Shown here piece by piece: positions 1-7,468 of a stretch of 8,375 nt of DNA. The stretch lies in NCBI GenBank assembly GCA_938009335.1, contig CALLHT010000268.1:1-8375 (forward strand), given 5' to 3'. The notes below the pieces were generated by a model, which was given only the letters and a program-made list of their open reading frames with translations, made no database searches and was not told the origin of the DNA. The position numbers and the translations under genes are program-made. How positions within the stretch are numbered: the first letter of the stretch is position 1; the number at the start of each line of letters is the position of its first letter. The stretch is from an uncultured Rhizobiaceae group bacterium. Lineage in GTDB: Bacteria > Pseudomonadota > Alphaproteobacteria > Rhizobiales > Rhizobiaceae.

Positions 1-1899
1 CTAGCCGATCAAACCGCCATCATCGCGCTGAATAGCAATCACGGCAGATTTCGGAATGCTGTTTCCGCCATCCGGCCAGGAACTATCACCGCGTTCGCCC
101 GGGTGTTGGATGCCAACAAACATTGTACGACGGTCAGCGGACCAGGTGCATCCGGTGACCTCACATTCTTTTGGCCCAACCAGAAAACGTTCAATCTGAC
201 CTGTGGCCGTGTCACCCACCAGCATCTGATTGTTACCCTGACCTTCGAAGTCGCCTTCATTCGAATATTTGCCATCGGTCTGGATCCAAAGGAAGCCATT
301 GTCATCAAACTGCAATCCGTCTGGGGAGTTAAACATGTTGGCGGTCGTCACGTTGCGTGAGCCGCTTTTTGGATCGGTATTGCCATGAACGCCGGGGTTA
401 CCCGCCAGAACAAACAAATCCCACTTGAATGCATTGGACGTATGATCTCCATCGACCGGTATCCAACGCACTATCTGCCCATAATTATTTGCAGGGCGAG
501 GATTTGGAGCATTTGGCGATGTATCATCACCACCGGCATTTGGCTTTATACCGCGGTTTTTATTATTAGTGAGCGCGCAATAGACTTCCGCCTTGTTCGG
601 GTTTGCCGCCACCCATTCAGGGCGATCCATCGTTGTTGCACCAACCGCAGATCCGGCAACCCGTGTGCGGATACACACTTCAGCCTGCGAAGACATGCCT
701 GTGGTTTCGGGGTTTAACTCCATCCAATCACCAGTCTGATCATCGTTGAATTTTGCGGCATAAAGCTTGCCGTCATCCAGAATGTCAGAATTATCACCAG
801 CGGCAGAAAACTTGGCCGAACTTACGAACTTGTAAATAAATTCGCCGCGCTCGTCGTCACCCATATAGACAACAACCTGACCATTGGCAGCGATGACAAC
901 CTCTGCATTCTCGTGCTTGAAGCGCCCCAAGGCTGTGCGCTTCTTAGGGGTTGACGTTGGATCAAATGGATTGATCTCAACGACATAGCCCGCACGATGG
1001 GGTTCATTGGGATCTTTTGAAAGGTCAAAACGATCGTCCACCTTGGCCCAACCATAACCCCAATCCTCATTCTTGAGGCCGTAACGTACTTGATCCGGCG
1101 TTTGCTCAAACCCCTCCTCACTTGCTGAGAAGTAACCATTGAAATTTTCTTCACACGCTAGATACGTACCCCATGGGGTTTCTCCATTGCCGCAATTATT
1201 CCACGTACCGAATGCCTTGGTTCCGGTTGCGTCCACTGCCGTTTTCATGAGGTCATGACCCCGGGCAGGACCGGAAATCTCTACCGCAGTTGCCGGTGTA
1301 ATGCGGCGGTTCAACTCTGAGCCTTTGACAATGCTCCACTTGCCATCTGTCTGAGCAATTTCAGCTACGGTGACCCCATGGCCCATCATGCCCTTTTTGA
1401 CATCATCGTCGGTCTCCGGGAGCCCGCTATCGCGATTACCGAAGATGATGCCGCGGTTCACATATTCATTGTTCACAACGAAAATGTTGCGCCCACCTTT
1501 GGAAAAGAGCGTCATACCGTCATTATTGTCGCCGAACGCTTTCTCCTGCGAGAGGGCTGTGCCACGGCTTTCTTCATCTAAGGCAATACTGTCATCAAAC
1601 AGTTCATCTCCCCATTTCATGGCGACATGCCAATTGAAACCGTCTGGAACCGTGATGTCATCCAACGTATTTGCATCTACCGGGGTGAAACCAAAACGGC
1701 TTGCCGCCTGCACAGTGCCAGTTCCTAAAGCAGTTCCAGTCAGGAAGCTTGCGGCACCAACAGCGACTACTCCTGTTAGAAAACCTCGACGAGAAATCGC
1801 TCGCTCAACCACATCATCAAATTCAGAAAACTCAGGCCGCGGGCTCGCAACTTCGTCAAATTCATCGAAGGACAGGTCATGAAACGGTTGATGGGTCAT
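1..1899 (-). CDS. phoX: PhoX-family (DUF839) alkaline phosphatase, Tat-exported
   Basis: A 632-residue secreted phosphatase of the PhoX/DUF839 family, which releases phosphate from organic monoesters in the periplasm or outside the cell using Fe and Ca cofactors. A twin-arginine motif SRRGFL (residues 36-41) precedes a hydrophobic stretch and a likely cleavage site near VQA-A (65-66), so export is probably folded, via Tat. Family blocks are visible in order: NNCGNGETPWGTYLACEENF (234-253; Cys236 and Glu251 fit the spacing of the PhoX iron ligands), GRFKHE (Glu330), GDDERGEFIYKF (347-358), MDRPEW (Glu428 region), NSPDGLQF (524-531) and GCTWSADRRTMFVGIQHPGE (583-602). The frame is intact with a TAG stop at the window edge. 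I chose ATG at 1899 because GGAG lies 6 nt before it; the in-frame TTG at 1911 overlaps that ribosome site. A candidate Pho box lies about 50 nt upstream. Family assignment is firm; substrate range is inferred. Confidence 0.93.
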   Translation of the reverse strand: MTHQPFHDLSFDEFDEVASPRPEFSEFDDVVERAISRRGFLTGVVAVGAASFLTGTALGTGTVQAASRFGFTPVDANTLDDITVPDGFNWHVAMKWGDELFDDSIALDEESRGTALSQEKAFGDNNDGMTLFSKGGRNIFVVNNEYVNRGIIFGNRDSGLPETDDDVKKGMMGHGVTVAEIAQTDGKWSIVKGSELNRRITPATAVEISGPARGHDLMKTAVDATGTKAFGTWNNCGNGETPWGTYLACEENFNGYFSASEEGFEQTPDQVRYGLKNEDWGYGWAKVDDRFDLSKDPNEPHRAGYVVEINPFDPTSTPKKRTALGRFKHENAEVVIAANGQVVVYMGDDERGEFIYKFVSSAKFSAAGDNSDILDDGKLYAAKFNDDQTGDWMELNPETTGMSSQAEVCIRTRVAGSAVGATTMDRPEWVAANPNKAEVYCALTNNKNRGIKPNAGGDDTSPNAPNPRPANNYGQIVRWIPVDGDHTSNAFKWDLFVLAGNPGVHGNTDPKSGSRNVTTANMFNSPDGLQFDDNGFLWIQTDGKYSNEGDFEGQGNNQMLVGDTATGQIERFLVGPKECEVTGCTWSADRRTMFVGIQHPGERGDSSWPDGGNSIPKSAVIAIQRDDGGLIG

Positions 1900-1905
1900 A
1901 GGATA

Positions 1906-1909
1906 CTCC
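1906..1909 (-). promoter_or_regulatory. Shine-Dalgarno site that fixes the phoX start
   Basis: On the minus strand GGAG is followed by six bases (TATCCT) and then ATG at 1899, an ideal spacing. The longer reading that begins at TTG 1911 would use bases overlapping this GGAG as its start, so the ATG is preferred. Confidence 0.7.
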
Positions 1910-1938
1910 AAAACGGGTTAGTGTTATGCCCCCCAACT

Positions 1939-1967
1939 AACAGAGTGACATGACAGGCTTGCGACAT
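1939..1967 (-). promoter_or_regulatory. Candidate PhoB-binding Pho box array upstream of phoX
   Basis: The minus strand reads ATGTCGC-AAGC-CTGTCAT (1967-1950), followed by GTCA and CTCTGTT (1949-1939). These are three 7-base units at an exact 11-base period. The middle unit is a 7/7 match to the Pho box half-site CTGTCAT; each flanking unit matches about 4/7. A possible -10 hexamer CATAAC (1928-1923) begins 10 bases after the last unit, the usual distance at PhoB-activated promoters where the box replaces the -35. The array ends 40-50 nt before the phoX ATG. PhoB control of phoX is common in Proteobacteria. Binding here is inferred from sequence only. Confidence 0.55.
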
Positions 1968-2008
1968 CAATTGTGCAAATATTTACCAGAATTTTGGGAG
2001 GGTGATTA

Positions 2009-2104
2009 GGCTTCTACTTGCTCTTGTTGCGTGACTTGGAGGAGATGCAGAGATTGAAAACGTCCGACCTCTTGGCCGTGATGTCTTCAGAACAAGTAGA
2101 AGCC
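2009..2104. repeat. 12-bp perfect inverted repeat enclosing 72 nt
   Basis: GGCTTCTACTTG at 2009-2020 is exactly repeated in inverse as CAAGTAGAAGCC at 2093-2104. The arms do not extend: the bases directly inside and outside do not pair. There is no T-run after either arm, so it is not a typical terminator, and no target-site duplication flanks it, so a mobile element is not supported. It could be a stem in a transcribed RNA, two distant operator half-sites or chance. Function unknown. Confidence 0.6.
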
Positions 2105-2230
2105 ACGATCTTGATACGATATATAACCGTTGCTGTCTGCTGCTATAAATCGCTATAGATGATGCATTTTTTGCAACAGTCTTTACAGGCCAGTTTCTGC
2201 CGTCTTGGGCGAGACGCTATACGTAGGGAC

Positions 2231-2264
2231 ACAAAAAACCCGGCATCAACACGAAGCCGGGTTT
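2231..2264 (-). terminator. Rho-independent terminator of the atp operon
   Basis: On the minus strand AAACCCGGC (2264-2256) pairs perfectly with GCCGGGTTT (2244-2236) around an 11-nt loop, and the stem runs into six T residues (2238-2233). It starts 26 nt after the atpC stop. The GC-rich 9-bp stem plus T-tract is a textbook intrinsic terminator. It isolates phoX from atp transcription. Confidence 0.92.
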
Positions 2265-2289
2265 AAACAATTTGAACTAAGAACGAGGA

Positions 2290-2700
2290 TCAGCCGAGTT
2301 CGATCATCACCTGCGCCTTGCCTTCTTCAAGCTGGCTCAGAATGCGCTCCATTTTAACACGTCTGTCACCTTCAAGCTCAGCCATGTCTTCGCGAACTTT
2401 TTCGATGTGATCATCGATGTCTTTAAGGTCGAGATGCTTCAGCATGGTTGCATGTTCTGCAAGCACCGTTAGGCCAGATGGCGTCACATCGGCAAAGCCG
2501 CCACGGACGAATATGCGTTCGGACGAGCCATCTTCCATCTGAACATTTATGACCCCAGGCTTAACCGTCGTCATAAATGGCGCATGGTTTGCCATTGCAG
2601 TAAAAAATCCCTCTGAACCCGGGACATCGACAGCGATCGCCTCGCCGCCAAGCACCAGCGCCTCAGGAGAGACAATCTCAAATGCAAAAGCTTCTGCCAT
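2290..2700 (-). CDS. atpC: F1F0 ATP synthase subunit epsilon
   Basis: Epsilon subunit of the F1 sector (136 residues, normal length). It sits on the central stalk with gamma, couples rotation to catalysis and can inhibit ATP hydrolysis. The N-terminal beta-sandwich (about 1-85) carries the family block VDVPGSEGFFTAMANHAP (24-41) followed by TTVKPGVI. A charged helical region (about 90-136) forms the C-terminal helices. The ATG at 2700 has AAGGA 8 nt upstream. It is the last gene of the operon, 28 nt after atpD, and is followed by a strong terminator. No key feature is missing. Confidence 0.97.
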   Translation of the reverse strand: MAEAFAFEIVSPEALVLGGEAIAVDVPGSEGFFTAMANHAPFMTTVKPGVINVQMEDGSSERIFVRGGFADVTPSGLTVLAEHATMLKHLDLKDIDDHIEKVREDMAELEGDRRVKMERILSQLEEGKAQVMIELG

Positions 2701-2728
2701 TGTTTTGTTCCTTCAAATGAAGCTGCGG

Positions 2729-4216
2729 TTAAGCAGCTTCAGCAGCTAGTTTTTGTGCTTTCTCGATTGCTTCGTCCATAGAACCAACCATGTAGAATGC
2801 CGCTTCTGGAAGATGATCGTACTCACCAGCAACCAGACCTTTAAAGCCAGCGATTGTGTCTTCAAGCGCAACCAGTTTACCTGGAGACCCTGTAAAGACC
2901 TCAGCAACAAAGAACGGCTGTGACAAGAAGCGCTCAACCTTACGGGCACGTGCAACAGTAAGTTTGTCTTCTTCTGACAATTCGTCCATGCCCAAGATCG
3001 CGATAATGTCCTGCAGAGCTTTATAGCGCTGAAGCACTTCCTGCACTGAACGGGCAACTTCGTAGTGCTCTTCACCAACGATTTGCGGGTCCATCATGCG
3101 TGATGTTGAATCGAGTGGATCCACCGCAGGATAAATACCTTTTTCAGCAATTGAACGGTTCAATGTGGTTGTCGCATCCAAGTGCGCGAATGATGTGGCA
3201 GGCGCCGGGTCAGTCAAGTCATCCGCAGGAACGTAAATCGCCTGCACAGATGTGATTGAGCCTTTGGTTGTTGTTGTAATGCGTTCCTGCATCGCACCCA
3301 TGTCTGTTGCAAGTGTTGGCTGATAGCCCACCGCAGAAGGGATACGACCGAGAAGCGCAGACACTTCTGAACCAGCCTGTGTAAAGCGGAAGATGTTATC
3401 CACGAAGAACAGAACGTCCTGACCTTCATCACGGAAGTGTTCCGCAACTGTTAGACCTGAAAGAGCAACACGTGCGCGTGCTCCTGGCGGCTCGTTCATC
3501 TGACCGTAAACGAGCGCAGCTTTGGAACCTTCTCCGCCGCCTTCTTTGTTCACGTTGGATTCAACCATTTCCCAGTAAAGGTCGTTCCCCTCACGAGTAC
3601 GCTCACCCACACCGGCAAACACAGAGTAACCACCGTGTGCTTTCGCGATGTTGTTGATCAATTCCATGATGAGAACTGTTTTACCAACACCCGCACCGCC
3701 GAAGAGGCCGATTTTACCACCCTTCGCGTAAGGCGCTAGTAGGTCAACAACCTTAATGCCTGTTACGAGAATTTCTGATTCTGTCGACTGCTCGACGTAA
3801 GCAGGTGCTTCCGCGTGAATTGCACGAGTAGTCTTCGTCTTGATTGGACCAGCATCATCAACCGGCTCACCAAGAACGTTCATGATGCGGCCAAGAGTTT
3901 CCTCACCAACAGGGACCTTAATCGGCTCGCCTGTATCAACCACTTCCTGACCACGAACCAAACCTTCTGTGGAGTCCATCGCAATGGTACGAACCGTGTT
4001 CTCACCAAGGTGCTGAGCGACCTCAAGAACCAAACGCTGGCCGTTGTTGCTTGTTTCAAGCGAGTTCAAAATCTCTGGAAGTTGACTTTCGAATTGAACG
4101 TCAACAACCGCACCAATAACCTGTGCGACTTTACCAACAGCACCTGAGGCTGCGGCCTTTTTCTTGGCCGGCGCGCGTTTCGCTGGCGCCTTTTTCGTTG
4201 TAGCTGCTTTTGCCAT
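2729..4216 (-). CDS. atpD: F1F0 ATP synthase subunit beta (catalytic)
   Basis: Catalytic beta subunit, making ATP from ADP and phosphate at three sites per F1. The P-loop GGAGVGKT is at 173-180. The catalytic glutamate is Glu205 in GVGERTREG, and the Walker B strand VLFFVDN ends near Asp273. DELSEED, the torque-transmitting loop, is at 411-417. At 495 residues it is longer than the usual 460-480 because of an N-terminal extension (about 1-27) rich in Lys, Ala and Pro that precedes the first conserved strand (GKVAQVIGAVVDVQF). Similar basic tails are known on AtpD of several alphaproteobacteria. The ATG at 4216 has GGAGAG 8 nt upstream, so the extension is probably translated. It lies 18 nt after atpG and 28 nt before atpC. 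Confidence 0.98.
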   Translation of the reverse strand: MAKAATTKKAPAKRAPAKKKAAASGAVGKVAQVIGAVVDVQFESQLPEILNSLETSNNGQRLVLEVAQHLGENTVRTIAMDSTEGLVRGQEVVDTGEPIKVPVGEETLGRIMNVLGEPVDDAGPIKTKTTRAIHAEAPAYVEQSTESEILVTGIKVVDLLAPYAKGGKIGLFGGAGVGKTVLIMELINNIAKAHGGYSVFAGVGERTREGNDLYWEMVESNVNKEGGGEGSKAALVYGQMNEPPGARARVALSGLTVAEHFRDEGQDVLFFVDNIFRFTQAGSEVSALLGRIPSAVGYQPTLATDMGAMQERITTTTKGSITSVQAIYVPADDLTDPAPATSFAHLDATTTLNRSIAEKGIYPAVDPLDSTSRMMDPQIVGEEHYEVARSVQEVLQRYKALQDIIAILGMDELSEEDKLTVARARKVERFLSQPFFVAEVFTGSPGKLVALEDTIAGFKGLVAGEYDHLPEAAFYMVGSMDEAIEKAQKLAAEAA

Positions 4217-4234
4217 TTTGCTTACTCTCCAGCT

Positions 4235-5122
4235 TTAAAGCGCTTCCGCGCCCGAGATAATTTCGATCAATTCTTTAGTGATTTGTGCCTGACGCTGGCG
4301 GTTAAAGCTCAGGGTCAGTTTATCAATCATTTCACCAGCATTCCGCGTCGCGTTGTCCATCGCAGACATACGAGCACCCTGCTCAGATGCTGCATTTTCC
4401 AAAATCGCGCGGAAAACCTGGACGGAAACGTTACGCGGTAGAAGATCTGCAAGAAGCACTTCTTCGTCCGGCTCATATTCGTAAGATACGTCAGCTTCCT
4501 CTGTCGCTTCACCTTCTTCTGAGCCAACAATATTCGCAGGAATAAGCTGTTGCTCGGTCGGGATCTGGCTGATGACAGACTGGAATTCTGAGTAGAACAA
4601 TGTGCAAACGTCAAACTCACCATCCGCAAACATATCAAGGACCTTCTGCCCTACGATGTTAGCTTCATTAAAGCCTACGTTTTTCACCTCACGAAAAGTG
4701 ATTGGCTCCATCATGATGGAGGAAAACTCCATCTTCATGGCGTCATAACCCTTCTTACCAACGCAAAGAATGGTAACATCCTTGCCTTCAGCTTGAAGTG
4801 CACGGGCCTTATCACGTGCAAGACGTGCAATCGATGAGTTAAAACCACCGCAAAGACCACGTTCCGCGGTTGCGACGACCAAAAGATGTCTCTGGTCACT
4901 TCCGTTACCAACCATCAAGGCTGGTGCATTTTCCTGACCTTCCATCGCAGACGAAATGTTCGCCAGAACCTTCGCCATACGCTCGGAATACGGTCGAGCA
5001 GCTTCCGCAGCCATCTGCGCTTTGCGCAATTTGGCCGCTGCCACCATTTGCATCGCTTTTGTGATTTTCTGTGTAGCTTTCACAGAAGCGATGCGATTTC
5101 TGAGATCCTTAAGACTTGCCAT
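4235..5122 (-). CDS. atpG: F1F0 ATP synthase subunit gamma
   Basis: Gamma subunit, the rotating central shaft of F1 (295 residues, normal for the group). The N-terminal helix starts SLKDLRNRIASVKATQKITKAM (3-24), and the C-terminal helix carries the family signature from ASEQGARMSAMDNATRNA (245-262) to LIEIISGAEAL. Between them is a Rossmann-like domain (about 77-200). A short acidic loop, SEEGEATEEAD (201-211), joins it to the C-terminal part; it varies in the family and has no assigned role. The ATG at 5122 has only a weak ribosome site (ACGGACAC). The gap from atpA is 37 nt, the widest in the operon, and I see no hairpin terminator there. Confidence 0.97.
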   Translation of the reverse strand: MASLKDLRNRIASVKATQKITKAMQMVAAAKLRKAQMAAEAARPYSERMAKVLANISSAMEGQENAPALMVGNGSDQRHLLVVATAERGLCGGFNSSIARLARDKARALQAEGKDVTILCVGKKGYDAMKMEFSSIMMEPITFREVKNVGFNEANIVGQKVLDMFADGEFDVCTLFYSEFQSVISQIPTEQQLIPANIVGSEEGEATEEADVSYEYEPDEEVLLADLLPRNVSVQVFRAILENAASEQGARMSAMDNATRNAGEMIDKLTLSFNRQRQAQITKELIEIISGAEAL

Positions 5123-5159
5123 AAAATGTGTCCGTCAAGGGTTCCTGTTAGTTCAAGCC

Positions 5160-6689
5160 TTATGCGAAAGTCTTGGCGAAGCCTTCAATCGCAGATTTCA
5201 GACGCGCAGTAATGTCGTCATCAAGTGCCTGCTTTGAAGCGATATCATCAAGAATATCTTTGTGCTCGGTGCGCATAGCTGAGAGCAAACCTTGCTCAAA
5301 TGGGCCAACTTGAGAAATCTCAAGATCATCAAGGAAGCCGTTCACACCTGCATAAATCACCGCAACTTGCTCTTCCGTTTTAAGCGGAGAGAACTGAGGC
5401 TGCTTGAGAAGTTCAGTCAAACGTGAACCACGGTTTAGAAGACGCTGTGTTGAAGCATCAAGGTCTGAACCGAACTGCGCAAACGCAGCCATTTCACGAT
5501 ACTGAGCAAGTTCACCTTTAATAGAACCCGCAACCTGTTTCATCGCTTTAACCTGAGCAGCAGAACCCACGCGAGAAACTGAAAGACCAACGTTCACCGC
5601 AGGACGAATACCCTGGAAGAATAGGTCTGTTTCAAGGAAGATCTGACCGTCTGTGATCGAGATTACGTTGGTCGGAATAAACGCTGACACGTCGTTACCT
5701 TGAGTTTCAATCACAGGAAGCGCGGTCAAAGAACCAGCACCCTGATCTTCGTTCAACTTCGCTGAACGCTCAAGAAGACGGGAGTGAAGGTAGAAAACGT
5801 CACCCGGATAGGCTTCACGGCCCGGAGGACGACGAAGAAGAAGTGACATTTGACGATACGCAACAGCCTGTTTTGAAAGGTCATCGTAACCAATCAATGC
5901 GTGTTGACCGTTATCGCGGAAATATTCACCCATCGCACAACCGGCAAATGGTGCTAGGAACTGCATTGGAGCAGGGTCTGACGCAGTCGCCGCAACGATG
6001 ATTGAATATTCAAGTGCACCGCGCTCTTCGAGAACTTTCACGAACTGGGCAACAGTCGAACGCTTCTGACCCACCGCAACATAAACGCAGTAAAGCTTGT
6101 CATTTTCACGATTTTCATCGTGTGCAGGCTTCTGGTTCAGGAACGTATCGAGAATGATCGCTGTTTTACCAGTTTGGCGGTCACCAATCACAAGCTCACG
6201 CTGGCCACGACCTACTGGGATAAGAGCATCGATTGATTTTAGACCCGTAGACATTGGCTCATGCACAGATTTACGAGGCATAATGCCCGGCGCTTTAACG
6301 TCCACACGAGCACGTTTCTTGGCTTTGATTGGGCCTTTGCCGTCAATCGGGTTACCAAGAGCGTCAACCACTCGGCCAAGAAGCTCTGGGCCGACGGGAA
6401 CGTCAACGATTGAACCGGTACGCTTAACAGTGTCACCTTCTTTGATGCCACGGTCATCCCCGAACAGAACAACACCAACGTTGTCTGATTCAAGGTTAAG
6501 CGCCATACCAGCGATACCGCCCGGGAATTCCACAAGCTCACCAGCCTGCACATTGTCCAGACCGTAAACACGGGCAATACCGTCACCGACGGAAAGAACC
6601 TGACCAACTTCAGAGACTTCCGCCTCTTTGCCAAAATTCTTGATTTGATCTTTTAGAATTGCGGAAACTTCCGCTGCACGAATATCCAT
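5160..6689 (-). CDS. atpA: F1F0 ATP synthase subunit alpha
   Basis: Alpha subunit (509 residues, normal length), which forms the hexamer with beta and carries the non-catalytic nucleotide sites. The P-loop GDRQTGKT is at 169-176. The alpha/beta signature PAVNVGLSVSRVGSAA is at 363-378, with Arg373 as the arginine finger that reaches into the beta catalytic site. The N-terminal residues MDIRAAEVSAILKDQI match the helix that contacts delta. The ATG at 6689 lies one base after the atpH stop (TAA-C-ATG), and its ribosome site AGAGG sits inside the end of atpH, so the two are probably translationally coupled. Confidence 0.98.
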   Translation of the reverse strand: MDIRAAEVSAILKDQIKNFGKEAEVSEVGQVLSVGDGIARVYGLDNVQAGELVEFPGGIAGMALNLESDNVGVVLFGDDRGIKEGDTVKRTGSIVDVPVGPELLGRVVDALGNPIDGKGPIKAKKRARVDVKAPGIMPRKSVHEPMSTGLKSIDALIPVGRGQRELVIGDRQTGKTAIILDTFLNQKPAHDENRENDKLYCVYVAVGQKRSTVAQFVKVLEERGALEYSIIVAATASDPAPMQFLAPFAGCAMGEYFRDNGQHALIGYDDLSKQAVAYRQMSLLLRRPPGREAYPGDVFYLHSRLLERSAKLNEDQGAGSLTALPVIETQGNDVSAFIPTNVISITDGQIFLETDLFFQGIRPAVNVGLSVSRVGSAAQVKAMKQVAGSIKGELAQYREMAAFAQFGSDLDASTQRLLNRGSRLTELLKQPQFSPLKTEEQVAVIYAGVNGFLDDLEISQVGPFEQGLLSAMRTEHKDILDDIASKQALDDDITARLKSAIEGFAKTFA

Positions 6690-6690
6690 G

Positions 6691-7251
6691 TTAGCCGACC
6701 TCTTTGAGCGCTAGCTTTAGTGAAGAAAGACGAGTTTTAAGAGATGTATCAATCTGCTTAGAGCCCACTTTCACGATCATTCCGCCGAGGATCGACGGGT
6801 CCACGGTTGCATTAATAGCAACCTCTTTTCCAACCACACTCTTGAGTGCAGCTTTCAAATCTTTTGTTTGAGCCGCTGAAAGCGCACTGGCGACGGTAAC
6901 GTCAGCCGTGATTTCACCTTTATGCTCGGCCACAAGCGCGCGGTAAGCAGGCAACATCTGCTGCATCGCGAACAGGCGACGGTTTTTTGCAACAACACGA
7001 ATGAAATTGCCTACCAAACCGGTGATCTTTGCTTTCTTGAGAACAGCGTCAATCGCTTTGGCTTGATCATCGGAAGAGAAAACCGGCGAAACGACAAGGC
7101 GCTTTAAATCTTCGCTGCCTTTAAGGAGGTCGTCAAAACGCTTCAGGTCTTTTTCCACCGCCGGGATTTTTTTCTCGGACAGCGCGAGGTCAAACAATGC
7201 TGACGCATATCTCGCAGTCACTCCGGAAGGTATCGATTCGGAATTTGACAC
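6691..7251 (-). CDS. atpH: F1F0 ATP synthase subunit delta (OSCP)
   Basis: Delta subunit (186 residues), which joins the top of the alpha3beta3 head to the peripheral stalk. The N-terminal helical domain starts with the conserved ARYASALFDLA (13-23). The family signature runs across DPSILGGMIVKVGSKQIDTS (151-170) near the C terminus. It is the first gene of the cluster, as expected for an alphaproteobacterial F1 operon. The start codon is GTG at 7251; no in-frame ATG lies nearby upstream, and the next downstream candidate, GTG at codon 11, falls just before the conserved helix. The ribosome site is poor (AAAAGA), which may keep first-gene translation modest. Confidence 0.96.
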   Translation of the reverse strand: MSNSESIPSGVTARYASALFDLALSEKKIPAVEKDLKRFDDLLKGSEDLKRLVVSPVFSSDDQAKAIDAVLKKAKITGLVGNFIRVVAKNRRLFAMQQMLPAYRALVAEHKGEITADVTVASALSAAQTKDLKAALKSVVGKEVAINATVDPSILGGMIVKVGSKQIDTSLKTRLSSLKLALKEVG

Positions 7252-7468
7252 GTACGGTATCTTTTCTGCCAGAATTTCAGCGAATGACTGGAACTTTGAA
7301 AAACAGCCAGGTTCACTGAAAAAATTGAACTTTTTTGCTACATAATCTCATCCAGCGAAAGTCTCGCTCTGATGAAATCGAGCTTCCCCTAGCACACGGT
7401 TTTCAGACTCGCAAGTTGGGTTGGGGAAATAAGATGGATTCCTTTGTCGCATTAGACGAAGTATGGAG
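7252..7468 (-). promoter_or_regulatory. Probable promoter and leader region of the atp operon
   Basis: This non-coding stretch lies between a likely terminator of the upstream membrane gene and the atpH start, so the operon promoter should be here. No hexamer pair is convincing. The best I see is TTGCGA (7414-7409) with CTAGGG (7392-7387) at 16-nt spacing, a weak match. The region also contains a small hairpin AGCGA/TCGCT (7354-7368) and an AT-rich segment with GTTCA/TGAAC (7311-7330). A short plus-strand frame begins at ATG 7434 after GGGGA, but most of it runs antisense to the neighbouring gene. Confidence 0.4.

Larger units (their letters stand above)
1900..2289. other. phoX-atpC intergenic region
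   Basis: A 390-nt stretch with no convincing gene. From the atpC side it holds the atp operon terminator (2231-2264), a small hairpin CGTCTT/GAGACG at 2201-2216, an AT-rich part with three GCTATA copies (2142, 2152, 2216), a 12-bp perfect inverted repeat (2009-2020 and 2093-2104), and then the Pho box array and ribosome site of phoX. One short plus-strand frame (2045-2158, 37 codons) has a purine-rich site just before its ATG but no recognisable product. The phoX promoter must lie here, because the terminator separates phoX from the atp operon. Confidence 0.7.

Noticed and set aside
1370..1882. Open plus-strand frame of 170 codons antisense to phoX
   Set aside because: It lies wholly inside phoX, has low-complexity Ser/Pro/Arg-rich content typical of a shadow frame, and shows no family motif.
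1900..1911. A four-residue longer phoX reading that starts at TTG 1911
   Set aside because: The TTG overlaps the GGAG ribosome site that is well placed for the ATG at 1899, and no separate ribosome site precedes it.
2009..2104. The inverted repeat read as a MITE or insertion-sequence remnant
   Set aside because: No direct target duplication flanks the arms and there is no transposase fragment between them.
2142..2221. Three GCTATA copies as an operator array
   Set aside because: Spacing is irregular (10 and 64 nt) and the hexamer is too short in AT-rich DNA to be significant.
6097..6567. Open plus-strand frame of 156 codons antisense to atpA
   Set aside because: It lies wholly within the conserved atpA coding sequence; composition is that of a reverse-strand shadow.
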